Positions 11,926 through 21,079 of a DNA stretch of 64,000 nt are shown here, piece after piece. The position numbers were made by a program, and so were the translations under genes. The stretch spans positions 11,780,001 to 11,844,000 of the forward strand of contig CP053154.1 in NCBI GenBank assembly GCA_014607495.2. Reading direction: 5' to 3'. Under the pieces are notes generated by a model that worked only from the letters and a program-made list of their open reading frames with translations, was not told where the DNA came from and made no database searches. Every line of letters begins with the position of its first letter. Position 1 is the first letter of the stretch. The DNA is from Carposina sasakii (Eukaryota; Arthropoda; Insecta; Lepidoptera; Carposinidae).

Positions 11926-12330
11926 TTACATAATAATATTATAGAATTCTCTTCTATGCTGCTCTGGGAGTGAAAAAAAAACGTATAATACTACAGCTGC
12001 TTCTCTTCCCGGGCACACTGTACAAGTCAGTAGACGGACAAGAGGGTCTTGGTGTTTTGTAGGCGATGGGCTGACCACCTGTCACTACTAACCGAACTTG
12101 TACATCTCAACTATACCCTCAAAATTGGTCAGAAGTGGCACCATGTGGTTCTGTCGGCCCTTGGTGCTCTGCCTACCTCATAAGGGATAAAGGCGTGATT
12201 ATGTATTAGCGAGTATGTATGTAATTCTAGACCACCGGACATCTAAGTGCTTGTTTTTTTCTTTTCAGTTTTTTATAATGTACAAAACTTGGTTCATTTT
12301 AAAGCAGTCGGGTTTTTGGATTTTTTTCAC

Positions 12331-13584
12331 TCCCAGAGCAACATAGAAGATTAAAAATAATATTTGTGACCTCGTGACCTCACCTCGATAGTATATTTTG
12401 GACTCGACCTTAGGATCCACAACATACATCACACATTAACATTCTACCCCCATTATTTATAGGGCCGGGGCAACATAGTTTCTTTCTAAACTCATATTGC
12501 CAAGGATTTGGCGTTTTACGTTCGGCTGTCTACCCGACGCCAACCCTCCTCGGGTGAAGACGCATTTTTGAAAAATCCTACCAGATTTAAGTAAAAATCA
12601 ATCTTCAATGTTGTTTATAAACATCTTTTCTAAAAGCCGGGTGTGTCAACCCGTATGTGAGGGTCGACGCGGAAGCCTCGGGTTCTTATCCGCCCGTCTC
12701 CTTCCCAGATAATCGCCTGATTGCGTTCTCGGTTCATGGGCCGTCGCGCGTAAACTAGCGAATTGTAATTCTCATTCGATTTTCCTTTTTTTTCGATCAA
12801 AATATAGAAAAAAGGAATATGCATACAAACACCTTCATACTGTTTGGCTCGGTGTTATCGGTCACTCAATCTCACTCCGTAATAGAAGAGTTTTACATAG
12901 GTACCTAGTAGTGATATGCTATGTAAAATTATTTATGATCTTCATGATTTACCACCATTTGACGTACCATTTTGAAATATGTAGGTACTATTTGAATACA
13001 TACAATTTTGTTGTATAACTTCCTATATTTCTGTCCAAAATACTGCAAAATATGATATTGTTACTTGTTGTGAAGGTAGCGACGCGACAGTGAAACACAA
13101 TGAGTTTTTAAGTAGGTTTTTCTTTCAAACTTGTGTACAGTAGTAATCAGTAGTAGATCTAAGTATAGATAAAAGTTTCGTCCCTTTCGTGACAAAGATA
13201 ATTTTTGAATTTTTCTTATCAAATAAATGAAATTCTTTGAACACTTTAAGTTACTCGAAAATGCGACATCAAAAAGGAATAACGACAAGGGATTGTAACT
13301 GTCTTGGCGAATGCGGTAGCTTAAAGTGCAGATAACAGTGCAGAGCAATATTTTATTTTACCTCTAAAGAGAAAATTCCCGTTAAAATTTTTACGCGAGC
13401 ATTTGTTGTCGTCGGCTATTTGAAACGTTGATTTTGAGAAAAGTCGAAAACTAAAAGCAAACTTAGTTACATCTTTTGTTCGGTGTGGTTAATTAAAATG
13501 GGCTACCTTTCATATAGAAGAAGTAGGTATCTACAGCTATCAATAATATTTAAAACAAATATAATCATTAATCAAATAAAAAAC
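12331..13584. other. Intergenic DNA with a probable retroelement scrap
   Basis: At 12490-12560 the words GGCGTTTTACGTTCGGCTG and CTACCCGACGCCAACCCTCC look like a lepidopteran retroelement fragment (minus strand), but no conserved domain can be read. The rest, to 13584, holds nothing I can support. Confidence 0.35.
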
Positions 13585-13592
13585 AATATTTT

Positions 13593-14464
13593 AATAGAAT
13601 TATAACCTATAGAAGTATAGTCCGAAGGCCGATTTTAGGAATTTTTATGGGTGCAAATTTGAACCAATCGCGGCTCTGTCATTCAGTGCTCAGCGGTCAG
13701 TGGCTACGTGTGTATGTCAACCTAAAGGACTTACCATGACGAAATGTGCACTGAGATCCTGCCAAAACTATGCTCAAAAACATAAGAAAATAAATAACAT
13801 CACATTTCACCGGTAAATATTTGATGTTTTTACGTAATTTCATTGATAAAACAATAAATACACAATCAAATTTTCATATTTTTTTATCTGTCATTGAAAA
13901 CAAAATGTTGCCATAAGTGTGAAATTTTACCCTATTTTTAAACATGCAGATTAAAAGTAGTTGGATCTACTTTGTCTTTGATTGATTGTGGAATTACCTG
14001 CAAGCTCTCTCACCGAATTATTTAAAACTATACATATTGTTACTATAATATTATGTTTAAACATTAGATCTTTAAAATGGGCATCGTTCTTTCCTTTATT
14101 GAATGAAATAAAACCACGGAGAATGGCCTCACAGCTTTGTTGACATAATGACAAATTATTCAGAGGGACAATTTTTAACAGAATATTGTATTTTTTTGTC
14201 ACACTTTTGGACCAATGATGTGGAAAAGTCCGATCATCTCCTTTTAATATATTTAAATTTCACGATAATTCTACAAGAGTGTGCAAATCAGTATACTTCT
14301 CAGCATCAATAATAATTTTATCGACTATTTCCCCACATCTAGGGAAAAAACATTTTTAAGGCAACATAAATTTTATGTCATGCATACGTCAAGTCGATAT
14401 TTTATGCCTATTTTTTCGCCTTGCGTTTGGTTGGAACACACTTTCTATAGGTTATAATTCTATT
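13593..14464 (+). mobile_element. P-like DNA transposon derivative with THAP exon
   Basis: The first 22 bases (13593-13614) and last 22 bases (14443-14464) are perfect inverted repeats starting AATAGAATTATAACC, and similarity continues a little inward. The element is flanked by the 8-bp direct repeat AATATTTT at 13585-13592 and 14465-14472. An 8-bp duplication together with a THAP-type zinc-finger exon is what the P-element superfamily shows. At 872 bp it is far too short for a full transposase, so it is an internally deleted derivative or a MITE that kept its first exon. Confidence 0.7.
13736..13812 (+). pseudogene. THAP-type first exon of a deleted transposase
   Basis: The ATG at 13736 opens a 25-codon exon with KCALRSC (a C-x4-C pair near the N-terminus) and, before the exon end, NNITFHR; a GTAAAT donor follows at 13813. 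THAP domains start with Met, a C-x2-4-C pair within the first ten residues and an FHxFP motif about 20 residues later, and many THAP genes place an intron near that motif. The second half of the finger (C-x2-H) and the rest of the transposase are not found downstream in the element. Inference: relic of a P-type transposase gene. Confidence 0.6.
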
Positions 14465-14472
14465 AATATTTT

Positions 14473-15087
14473 ATTATTTGTTGAGAAAGATTTTACAAGA
14501 GCAGAATACCCAATAACATTATTATACCTATACCTACCTATACAGAAATGAAAATAGATTCATGTCTAGTCTTGACCTTGTGGCAAGCCCTCAGGTAAAC
14601 TACCCCAAAGTCATGGATTGCGTGTGTGTCGACGCGTGGCCACTTAGCATCAAGGCCACACTGACGCTATCACGTTCCCATCGAATAGCCTCTAATCTGG
14701 CAATTACGAAAAAAACCTGCAAATATTGACCGTGAACTGAAACATTCGTATATTGAACAGGGCGAACCTTTGACTAGTTTTATCTAGCAAATTCACATGC
14801 ACATTGTAACTTGTTAAAATCAAAAGGTGCAATATTTACCAGTCTTCAATTAAGTACCAATATTTCTAAGTAGAAAACTTGCAATCATAAATGATGGCAT
14901 TGTTTTGACAAGTAAAGGATCTACTCGTAATCCTGAATAATGTAGTTTTAATGATCTTGTTTACACAAATTTTATCGTGTTTTTGTAATCAAGTCTGTTT
15001 ATAAACATTAACCGTGATAACAAAAGAATTTGAATATTGTTTAAAATAAAAATTGTCTAAAATTAACGGATATTCCATACATTATTA
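14473..15087. other. Intergenic DNA, nothing recognised
   Basis: No exon or bounded repeat was supported. Confidence 0.45.
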
Positions 15088-15162
15088 TATCGGTAGGTAA
15101 GTATGTATATATATATACATAATATATATATATATATATATATACATACTTACCTACCGATA
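15088..15162. repeat. AT-microsatellite palindrome beside the LTR element
   Basis: TATCGGTAGGTAAGTATGTA followed by (TA)n on the left is matched by (TA)n and the exact inverse TACATACTTACCTACCGATA on the right. The non-TA arms are 20 bp and perfect, so the DNA could form a long cruciform. The LTR element begins 35 bp further on, within another (TA)n run. Confidence 0.85.
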
Positions 15163-15197
15163 CCCACGGCTGTGTTGCAAAAATGAGATATATATAT

Positions 15198-15633
15198 ATG
15201 ACGTAGATGGATCGAGTGGCCTGCCGTTAGGTGTGTCCGACATCTTCCAAAATCCGAAATAAAGAATGCGGCGTGTAGTAAACAAGCTTAATTAGGAATC
15301 ACAAACACTTTCACTGTATCTACGCACAAGATTACTAGGATTCTAGCGGATAACGTAGAAACGTGGTAAGTACAAGACAGAGGCTGATTAGCACCCGTGC
15401 TTCGCTCGACAGACGCCACAAAAAGAACAGAATACCCTCCGGCTCAATTCAACGACCCGGTAGTCGTTGTAAATCTACAGTGGCGCCCTCTCAGTACTCT
15501 GTCTTGTCTTTACCCAAGTGACAGCTGTCCTCCAGTCAGTGATAGCTGTCGACTTGACGTTTCTAACTTCAACGATTGAAAATAGATGGCGTTGGAGATC
15601 CGACTGTAGGATATGACATCTTGATCTCCGACA
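15198..15633 (-). repeat. Second LTR + leader + gag start (3' side)
   Basis: This 436-bp segment is repeated at 19447-19882. On the minus strand it starts TGTCGGAGATCAAG (15633 down) and ends about 17 codons into gag (MSDTPNG...), where it breaks against (TA)n. A normal 3' LTR would stop before the leader; here the leader and gag start of a further copy follow. The exact LTR/leader border cannot be placed because no clear primer-binding site was recognised. Confidence 0.85.
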
Positions 15634-15869
15634 CGGCCATTTTGACAGACTACCCGTCCTCGGGTAGAACCGATGAATCTGTGAACAAGATAACTCAAGG
15701 AAGTATCTGCGCTCGGCCATTCTGCCTTAACTTAAATTTAAAGACTTCTTATTACAATAGTTCATGAAATCACAAAAATCGCTCATCGACCGTCAAGTTC
15801 CCAAAATCTTTACGTAAAGACATAAAAAATAAAAGATAAGCAGACTCGCACATACGTTTAAATCAGTCA

Positions 15870-16082
15870 GACCTTTCCTTCGGTCAACATTACAGTAACA
15901 GTTAGTCATATAGCCAGTCCTTCGGCTATCTACTATGGAAACACAGTCCTTCGGTTTCCAACACACACATGTAGCACAGTCCATCGGCTACCTACTACGG
16001 AAACACGGTCCTTCGGTTTCCCACACACACACATGTAGCACTGTCCATCGGCTACAGCAGAAACTCGGTCCTTCGGTTCTGC
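15870..16082 (-). repeat. Hairpin array B: seven stem-loops, conserved GTCCWTCG loop
   Basis: Successive stems on the plus strand are GACC/GGTC (15870-15885), ATAGCC/GGCTAT (15910-15929), GGAAAC/GTTTCC (15937-15959), GTAGC/GCTAC (15971-15991), GGAAAC/GTTTCC (15999-16021), GTAGC/GCTAC (16035-16055) and GCAGAA/TTCTGC (16057-16082). Except for the first, weaker one, every loop contains a GTCCTTCG or GTCCATCG core. Stems change while the loop is kept. In element sense the loops read CGAAGGAC or CGATGGAC. Confidence 0.85.
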
Positions 16083-16314
16083 CACAAATACATACTACTG
16101 TCTGTCAAGGGTTTGTCAAAGTCACAATTTAAAAAACCGGTCAGTAACTTGTACATCGCATATGAAAATTCATTCATTTAGACTCTGAGGTCACATTAAT
16201 TTCGATATCAAAATTACTAGGAACTTGATGGTCTGGCACACACAAGGTAAATAATTCCAAAACAAGGCTACAGTATACACAATCCATATAGAGTAACGTC
16301 AGTCAAGTAAGTCT

Positions 16315-16471
16315 AGTTGCCTCAATCTAGCAACTCTTGGAAACTTCCATCCAGCTTCCGTAAACCAGTCTAGTCACTTCCATCCAGTGACTCTTAGAAA
16401 CTTCCATCCAGTTTCCGTATACCAGTCTAGTCACTTCCATCCAGTGACTCTTGAATACCTCTATCCGGTAT
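16315..16471 (-). repeat. Hairpin array A: six stem-loops, conserved TTCCATCCA loop
   Basis: Stems on the plus strand: AGTTGC/GCAACT (16315-16335), GGAAAC/GCTTCC with one mismatch (16339-16359), AGTCAC/GTGACT (16372-16392), GAAAC/GTTTC (16397-16415), AGTCAC/GTGACT (16429-16449), ATACC/GGTAT (16455-16471). Four loops are exactly TTCCATCCA; the first is CTCAATCTA and the last TCTATCC. Linkers alternate between TCTT-type and CGTAAACCAGTCT-type, so the array is built from two-hairpin units. In element sense the loop is TGGATGGAA. Confidence 0.85.
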
Positions 16472-16503
16472 CCGTAAACCACTCTCAATCAGTCAACTCA
16501 ACA

Positions 16504-17733
16504 TTAATTTGAACATGACGGTCCATCCCCGTCAAGTTCGCACAGATTATCATCACGGTCACATGTCAGCATGTCATTGGTAATGTCATTCGCAGGCATT
16601 CGCCTAAGTCTGTCATGTGCGTACTTATAGGTTCTATTGGAATTAAGGGCTTTAAGAACATAACGATTACCTTCAAGTACCTCCGATACCCTAAAAGGAC
16701 CTCTATACTTCGGATCAATTAATCGAATTTCGAGTTCACCTGTAGTTACACGAGTTTTTGGCAAACCTGTTGTAAAATAACTGGAATATTCACCTAAAAT
16801 AGTTAAAAGATCTGACTTTTTACAAGAGGGTATATCTGTGTCAATATTACTAAAGTCGTTACTGATACTAGAATCGGTTAAAACGTCACAATTTAAAACT
16901 GTCAAATTATTTTGTTTTGAAATGCTAAAATTGTTTGTTGACAAGTTAATAACGAAGCCTTGACTCAATATTTCACGACCTAGCATAATATCACTACGCA
17001 TATACACATCGGGTAAAACATGTAATAAAAGTTCTAAACAATAATCATTAATTTCAACATTACACAGTATTTGCTGGGTGCTGAATACACTGGTTTGACC
17101 AATTCCCGTTAGAGAGACAGTTTTAGCAATTCTTTTACCATTGAAACTTGATGCAACGCTTTCTTTTATTAGTGAACACTCAGCACCCGAATCAAAATGA
17201 AAATCATAAAATCTACCTTGATTATTAAGAGCGCCGGTCGGTGGTAAAGCGGTAAGTGCAACTATCTTTCGTGGATTCAGACGAATTTGACCTCGGCGCA
17301 CCTCGAAGCCTAGGTACTCTACTTTTTCTTTCAGGAATGAGCACTTTTTAGGATTTAACGAAAATCCCTTCCCAGAAAGAACTTCTAATACTACCTTTAG
17401 TCTATCGAAAGCTTCGTCGATGTTACTGGCCACAACTAGCACGTCATCCATGTACACTACAACGTACTTGTTCACGAGATCGCCTAGAGCATGTATGAGA
17501 GCACGTTGAAACACTGCAGGAGCATTTTTCAAACCGAAGGGCATAGTAAGGTACTCATACTGACCTTCAGTTGTCACGAATGCTGTGCGCTCTATGGAGT
17601 CCGACTCGATAGGGATCTGGTGAAATCCCGATGCTAAATCTAAAATTGTAAAAAAATGTCCTCCGTGCAACCTAGCAATCTGTTCAGATATGAGTGGTAA
17701 AGGAAAACGGTCAGCAACGGTGTTATCGTTCAA
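16504..17733 (-). pseudogene. Chimeric pol remnant: RT palm + protease + integrase C-terminus
   Basis: The 409-codon frame opens inside reverse transcriptase: LDLASGFHQIPI (about residues 31-42), FGLKNAPAVFQ (66-76) and the catalytic YMDDVL (94-99). At about residue 168 it jumps, in frame, to a retroviral-type aspartic protease with the DSGAEC active-site motif (181-186) and LLLHVLPD...IMLGREIL (236-256). At about 338 it jumps again to an integrase C-terminal segment, DPKYRGPFRVSEV to HDRLRRMP (340-380). RT fingers, RNase H and the integrase zinc and DDE domains are absent. The frame is separated from the upstream RT start by a frameshift in a 17771-17780 homopolymer and a TAA within the conserved VDYRELN region (about 17742). 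Not functional as a polymerase. Confidence 0.85.
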
Positions 17734-17755
17734 CTCCCTTTAATCGACACATATT

Positions 17756-19534
17756 CTATCTGAACCGTCTTTTTTTTTTTACCAAAAGTATCGGGCTTGC
17801 GAACGGTGAAGAACTAGGTCTAATTACCTTACCATTAAGCAGCTCGTTGATCTTGCCCCTCACAATCTGACGTTCATCTGGGGTCAGCCTGTATGGGCGA
17901 CGATTTACCGTCTTGTGCGGGTCTACGAGCCGTATCTGCATAGGTTCAGTGTCAGCAGGAGAAGTAGGTGTACCGGTAATGAAACTAAGCTTGAACCGTT
18001 CTAAAATCTCAATCAACCTAGGTCTGTATTCATTACTAACGTCAGTATCTACCAAGTCAAGGTCTATACCATTATTTGCAACTACATCACATGATTCGAC
18101 TATGTTAATTTTCTCGAAACGTACTTTATCTACCGACATATGTACAGTCAAACCGATAGCTAGAATTTCACGTCCGATCATAATGTTGTATCGCAAACAA
18201 TGGTCAGGTAAAACATGAAGGAGTATCTCAAAGTTAATATTGTCAATGTCAATTGTCGTTAAAATTTGCATGGTCGAGGCTATAGAAGTTTGTCCTATAC
18301 CAGTCATAGAAACATTGTCATAAATTCGCTTACCACTAAATTTCAAAGCAATCGATTCTTTAACTAAGGAACACTCTGAACCTGAGTCGTAAGTAAATGG
18401 GAATGACTCACCAGATTGACGCAGAGAACCCGAAGGCGCATTCACAATGCACACGTCTACTCGCTTTTCCTTAGCTGGACCAGTTCCAGTGCCGCCGCCG
18501 GTACCGTTGTTCCCCTCCTTGATTTTCCTCTTCGGGCAGTCGGATGCATAGTGGCCTTGTTCCCGGCAGTTGAAGCAGGTGATGCGATCGGTTCTCCCTG
18601 TAGGTTGGTTGGTCGAGTTATGGTCCCCGTGAAAGGACCTGTGTTTGGACCGGTCATCTTGCTTCTTCGAATTGGCTTTGTTGTGACATTGAAGAGATTT
18701 GTGGCCTAGTTGTCCACAATTAAAGCACTTGATGGTCACAGCAGATCCATTAGGTCGGTTTCTTTTTAGGTCGGGTCCATCACGATAAGTACTTGATGAA
18801 TAACTTCTCTTCAGGAACGAGACAGCCTTCAGTTCCTTTTGTAAATGGTTACGCATCTTGATGTCAGTCGTTATAGCAATCCTCTGAACACGTGGCTCTT
18901 GTTTTGAAATATGAGCTAAGACAGTAGCTATTGCTATCTGTTCTGTAGTCAGTCCATTCCACCTTGCCATTAAGGATGTTATGGGGGTAGCGGCGTATGA
19001 GGCCAGGCACTCGTTATCTCTCGGTTTCTTGTCGTGCATACTGATGAGAAAGGAAGCAGCAGTTTCAGGACAGTCATACCTTGCTACGAAAAGCTCCTTA
19101 AAATCGGCCCACGTTATTTTAGGAAACGATATTGAAGACAGCCAAGATGATGCTTCGCCCTTGAGTGCGTGGCTTAACGCGATCATCAGAGAAGATCCAT
19201 GGCGATGTCGATCTGTGATACACATGTCCGCGGTCGTTATCCAAGCTCGGGCGTCGATGTCTCTTTTCTCTGGGTCGAAATCAGGAAGGCGAATAGAGTC
19301 CGAAGATGCAGGTAGTTTTATTGCTTGCACCAACGCCAGAAAATTTTGATTTTGTTGCTCGAAGAGAAGACGCCATTTTTCTTCGCTCGAGTCACTATTT
19401 GAAGCACGTGTTTCATGTGGGTGATCCGGGTTGCATCCCACTTCTGATGACGTAGATGGGTCGAGTGGCGTGCCGTTAGGTGTGTCCGACATCTTCCAAA
19501 ATCCGAAATAAAGAATGCGGCGTGTAGTAAACAA
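17756..19534 (-). CDS. Gag-protease polyprotein of the LTR element
   Basis: The frame is 592 codons; the internal Met at residue 15 (19492) is the likelier start because its MSDTPNG context is the one repeated in the other end copy. Residues 80-250 have the look of a Gypsy-type gag core (SWLSSI, TWADFKELFVARYD). Two CCHC zinc knuckles follow at 270-283 and 320-333, between basic, Gly-rich stretches; they bind RNA in gag proteins. An aspartic protease follows (DSGSEC at 383-388, LLHVLPD...IMIGREIL). The frame then enters the start of reverse transcriptase (YRLTPDE, about 546 on) and ends in KKKRRFR, because the frame slips at a poly-A tract (poly-T on the plus strand). Gag and protease themselves look intact. 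Confidence 0.85.
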   Translation of the reverse strand: MFTTRRILYFGFWKMSDTPNGTPLDPSTSSEVGCNPDHPHETRASNSDSSEEKWRLLFEQQNQNFLALVQAIKLPASSDSIRLPDFDPEKRDIDARAWITTADMCITDRHRHGSSLMIALSHALKGEASSWLSSISFPKITWADFKELFVARYDCPETAASFLISMHDKKPRDNECLASYAATPITSLMARWNGLTTEQIAIATVLAHISKQEPRVQRIAITTDIKMRNHLQKELKAVSFLKRSYSSSTYRDGPDLKRNRPNGSAVTIKCFNCGQLGHKSLQCHNKANSKKQDDRSKHRSFHGDHNSTNQPTGRTDRITCFNCREQGHYASDCPKRKIKEGNNGTGGGTGTGPAKEKRVDVCIVNAPSGSLRQSGESFPFTYDSGSECSLVKESIALKFSGKRIYDNVSMTGIGQTSIASTMQILTTIDIDNINFEILLHVLPDHCLRYNIMIGREILAIGLTVHMSVDKVRFEKINIVESCDVVANNGIDLDLVDTDVSNEYRPRLIEILERFKLSFITGTPTSPADTEPMQIRLVDPHKTVNRRPYRLTPDERQIVRGKINELLNGKVIRPSSSPFASPILLVKKKRRFR

Positions 19535-19882
19535 GCTTAATTAGGAATCACAAACACTTTCACTGTATCTACGCACAAGATTACTAGGATTCTAGCGGAT
19601 AACGTAGAAACGTGGTAAGTACAAGACAGAGGCTGATTAGCACCCGTGCTTCGCTCGACAGACGCCACAAAAAGAACAGAATACCCTCCGGCTCAATTCA
19701 ACGACCCGGTAGTCGTTGTAAATCTACAGTGGCGCCCTCTCAGTACTCTGTCTTGTCTTTACCCAAGTGACAGCTGTCCTCCAGTCAGTGATAGCTGTCG
19801 ACTTGACGTTTCTAACTTCAACGATTGAAAATAGATGGCGTTGGAGATCCGACTGTAGGATATGACATCTTGATCTCCGACA
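19447..19882 (-). repeat. First LTR + leader + gag start (5' side)
   Basis: This is the partner of 15198-15633. Its outer end, TGTCGGAG on the minus strand, lies directly against TATATATATA, so the element entered a TA microsatellite. The gag start codon lies inside this repeated segment. Confidence 0.85.
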
Positions 19883-19889
19883 TATATAT

Positions 19890-20405
19890 ATATTCTATAT
19901 AGTTTAGCATTGTTAATGTACCACAACCATAAGAGAAAACTCGTTCTTAATCTATTATTTCGTTCATCATTACGACCATACTCTCTAAAAGCCATACTGC
20001 GACTCCAACCAATACAAAATAGATTACGTAAACAAATGGAAAACAAAATAAAGTCACCTTATAGAGGGTAAAACCGTCTACACACAAATTCCTTTTACTC
20101 CGGGAACATTCAAATTTATATTTAATTATGCTATCATGCCAAAAGTTAAGGCTGGTTCTATAGTAGCGCTATATGTAGGTACAAGTATTCAAACCTACTA
20201 CTAAAGATAATTGTTTACTGGTCTAGATGAATTTTATGGACATAAAGGACTCAAGCTAAGAATAATAGGTACTATTTCCTGAAATATGAACATTAGTTTT
20301 TATTGCATTTAGGTAGTCTACCACTCTGCATAGACGGACATCAGACACACATCACAATCATGGAGGAAATAACATCACAATATTGTTCCTAAACAATATT
20401 TTCCA
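19890..20405. other. Intergenic DNA, nothing recognised
   Basis: No exon or bounded repeat was supported. Confidence 0.45.
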
Positions 20406-20409
20406 AATG

Positions 20410-20950
20410 CGAGTATTTTTAACCGACTTCAAAAATAGAGGTTATCAATTCGTCTGTATGTTTTTTTTTATTTTTTTTATTATTTTTTTTTATGTGTGTT
20501 ACCTCAGAACTCCGTCGTTTATGAACCGATTTCAATTTTTTTTATAGTTGGTCATGGTATACTTCCAGGTTGGTCCCATATTCACCACATCAGGATCTGA
20601 TGATGGGATCTTGGAGAAATCGAGGGCAACCCTCAAATATTGTAGGCACTTGTAGTCTGTTTTTATACTTTTACTGAGCGTTTTGATCACCTACATATAA
20701 AACATAATATCTGATGATGGAATCTCTAAGGAATCTAGGGATATCCTCAAATATAAAGGGCACGCGTAGTCCGTTTTTAGATTTTTATAGAGAATTTTGG
20801 TCAGCTACACATAATATAAAGGAAACGAGGGTCTGATGATGGAGCTGCCGAAAAACAGATAGTGGAACTTTTTAGTAACAAAATCCCCCTATGGCAGGGG
20901 GAGGCCTAAGTCCAGTAGTGGACTGCAATAGGCTTATGAAGATGAAGATA
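20410..20950 (+). mobile_element. Lepidopteran 'ACCGACTTCAAAAA' repeat joined to a LINE tail
   Basis: Starts TAACCGACTTCAAAAATAGA, then a T-rich tract, GTTACCTCAGAACTCCGTCG and two diverged units of about 140 bp with TCTGATGATGG...GGGC.ACG..TAGTC. It ends with GGGGGAGGCCTAAGTCC...GTGGACTGCAATAGG and a GAAGAT tail at 20890-20950, the LINE 3' end seen elsewhere in this window. Confidence 0.6.
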
Positions 20951-21079
20951 ATTGTGTTAAGTCGTGAAATTATATGTTGCGTTAAGCCGTGTCCGAAGTA
21001 AGATGGTTATAGAGGAAGAGGTAGACATGAGAATAACGAGATGACGGATAATAGGGATGAATGAAAGAAGAGTACCTAC

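Larger units (their letters stand above)
10296..12330. repeat. Composite inverted-repeat block, about 2 kb
   Basis: The left arm (about 10309-10530) and right arm (about 11985-12205) are inverted copies: both hold the CACGCCTTTATCCC..., GGTAGGCAGAGC, CACATGGTGCCAC, CAGGTGGTCAGCCCATCGCC, CTTGTACAGT and GGGAAGAGAAGCAGC words, in opposite order. Inner segments 11101-11140 and 12215-12255 (ATGTCCGGTGGT / ACCACCGGACAT) are also inverted. Between the arms lie a reversed GTCGGG repeat, a split lepidopteran element and a palindrome. Open frames inside, including one of 172 codons at 10426-10944, are read across repeat DNA and are not credited as genes. Confidence 0.6.
15634..16503 (-). other. 3' region of the LTR element with hairpin arrays
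   Basis: Non-coding in all frames, between the stop of the pol remnant and the 3' LTR. It holds a TACCCG/CGGGTA hairpin close to the LTR (15651-15666) and the two arrays described separately. The arrays account for nearly half of it; the rest (15667-15869, 16083-16314) shows no structure I can see. No envelope-like frame is present. Confidence 0.7.
15198..19882 (-). mobile_element. Mosaic Ty3/Gypsy-type LTR retrotransposon
   Basis: Read on the minus strand the order is: LTR plus leader (19882 down), gag-protease, start of reverse transcriptase, then a second protease segment and an integrase C-terminus fused in frame, a hairpin-bearing 3' region, a second LTR plus leader, and the first codons of a second gag. 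Both sides abut (TA)n. The two 436-bp end copies differ at only about two positions that I can see, both in the gag start, so the insertion is recent. RNase H and the integrase core are missing, so it cannot move on its own. Confidence 0.85.

Noticed and set aside
12630..12824. 64-codon minus-strand frame with an Arg-rich middle
   Set aside because: Lies in probable retroelement debris and has no recognisable domain or splice context.
15900..16100. Regular short repeats that look CRISPR-like
   Set aside because: The repeats are hairpins of changing stem within a retrotransposon 3' region of an animal genome; there are no constant repeat/unique spacer units and no cas genes.
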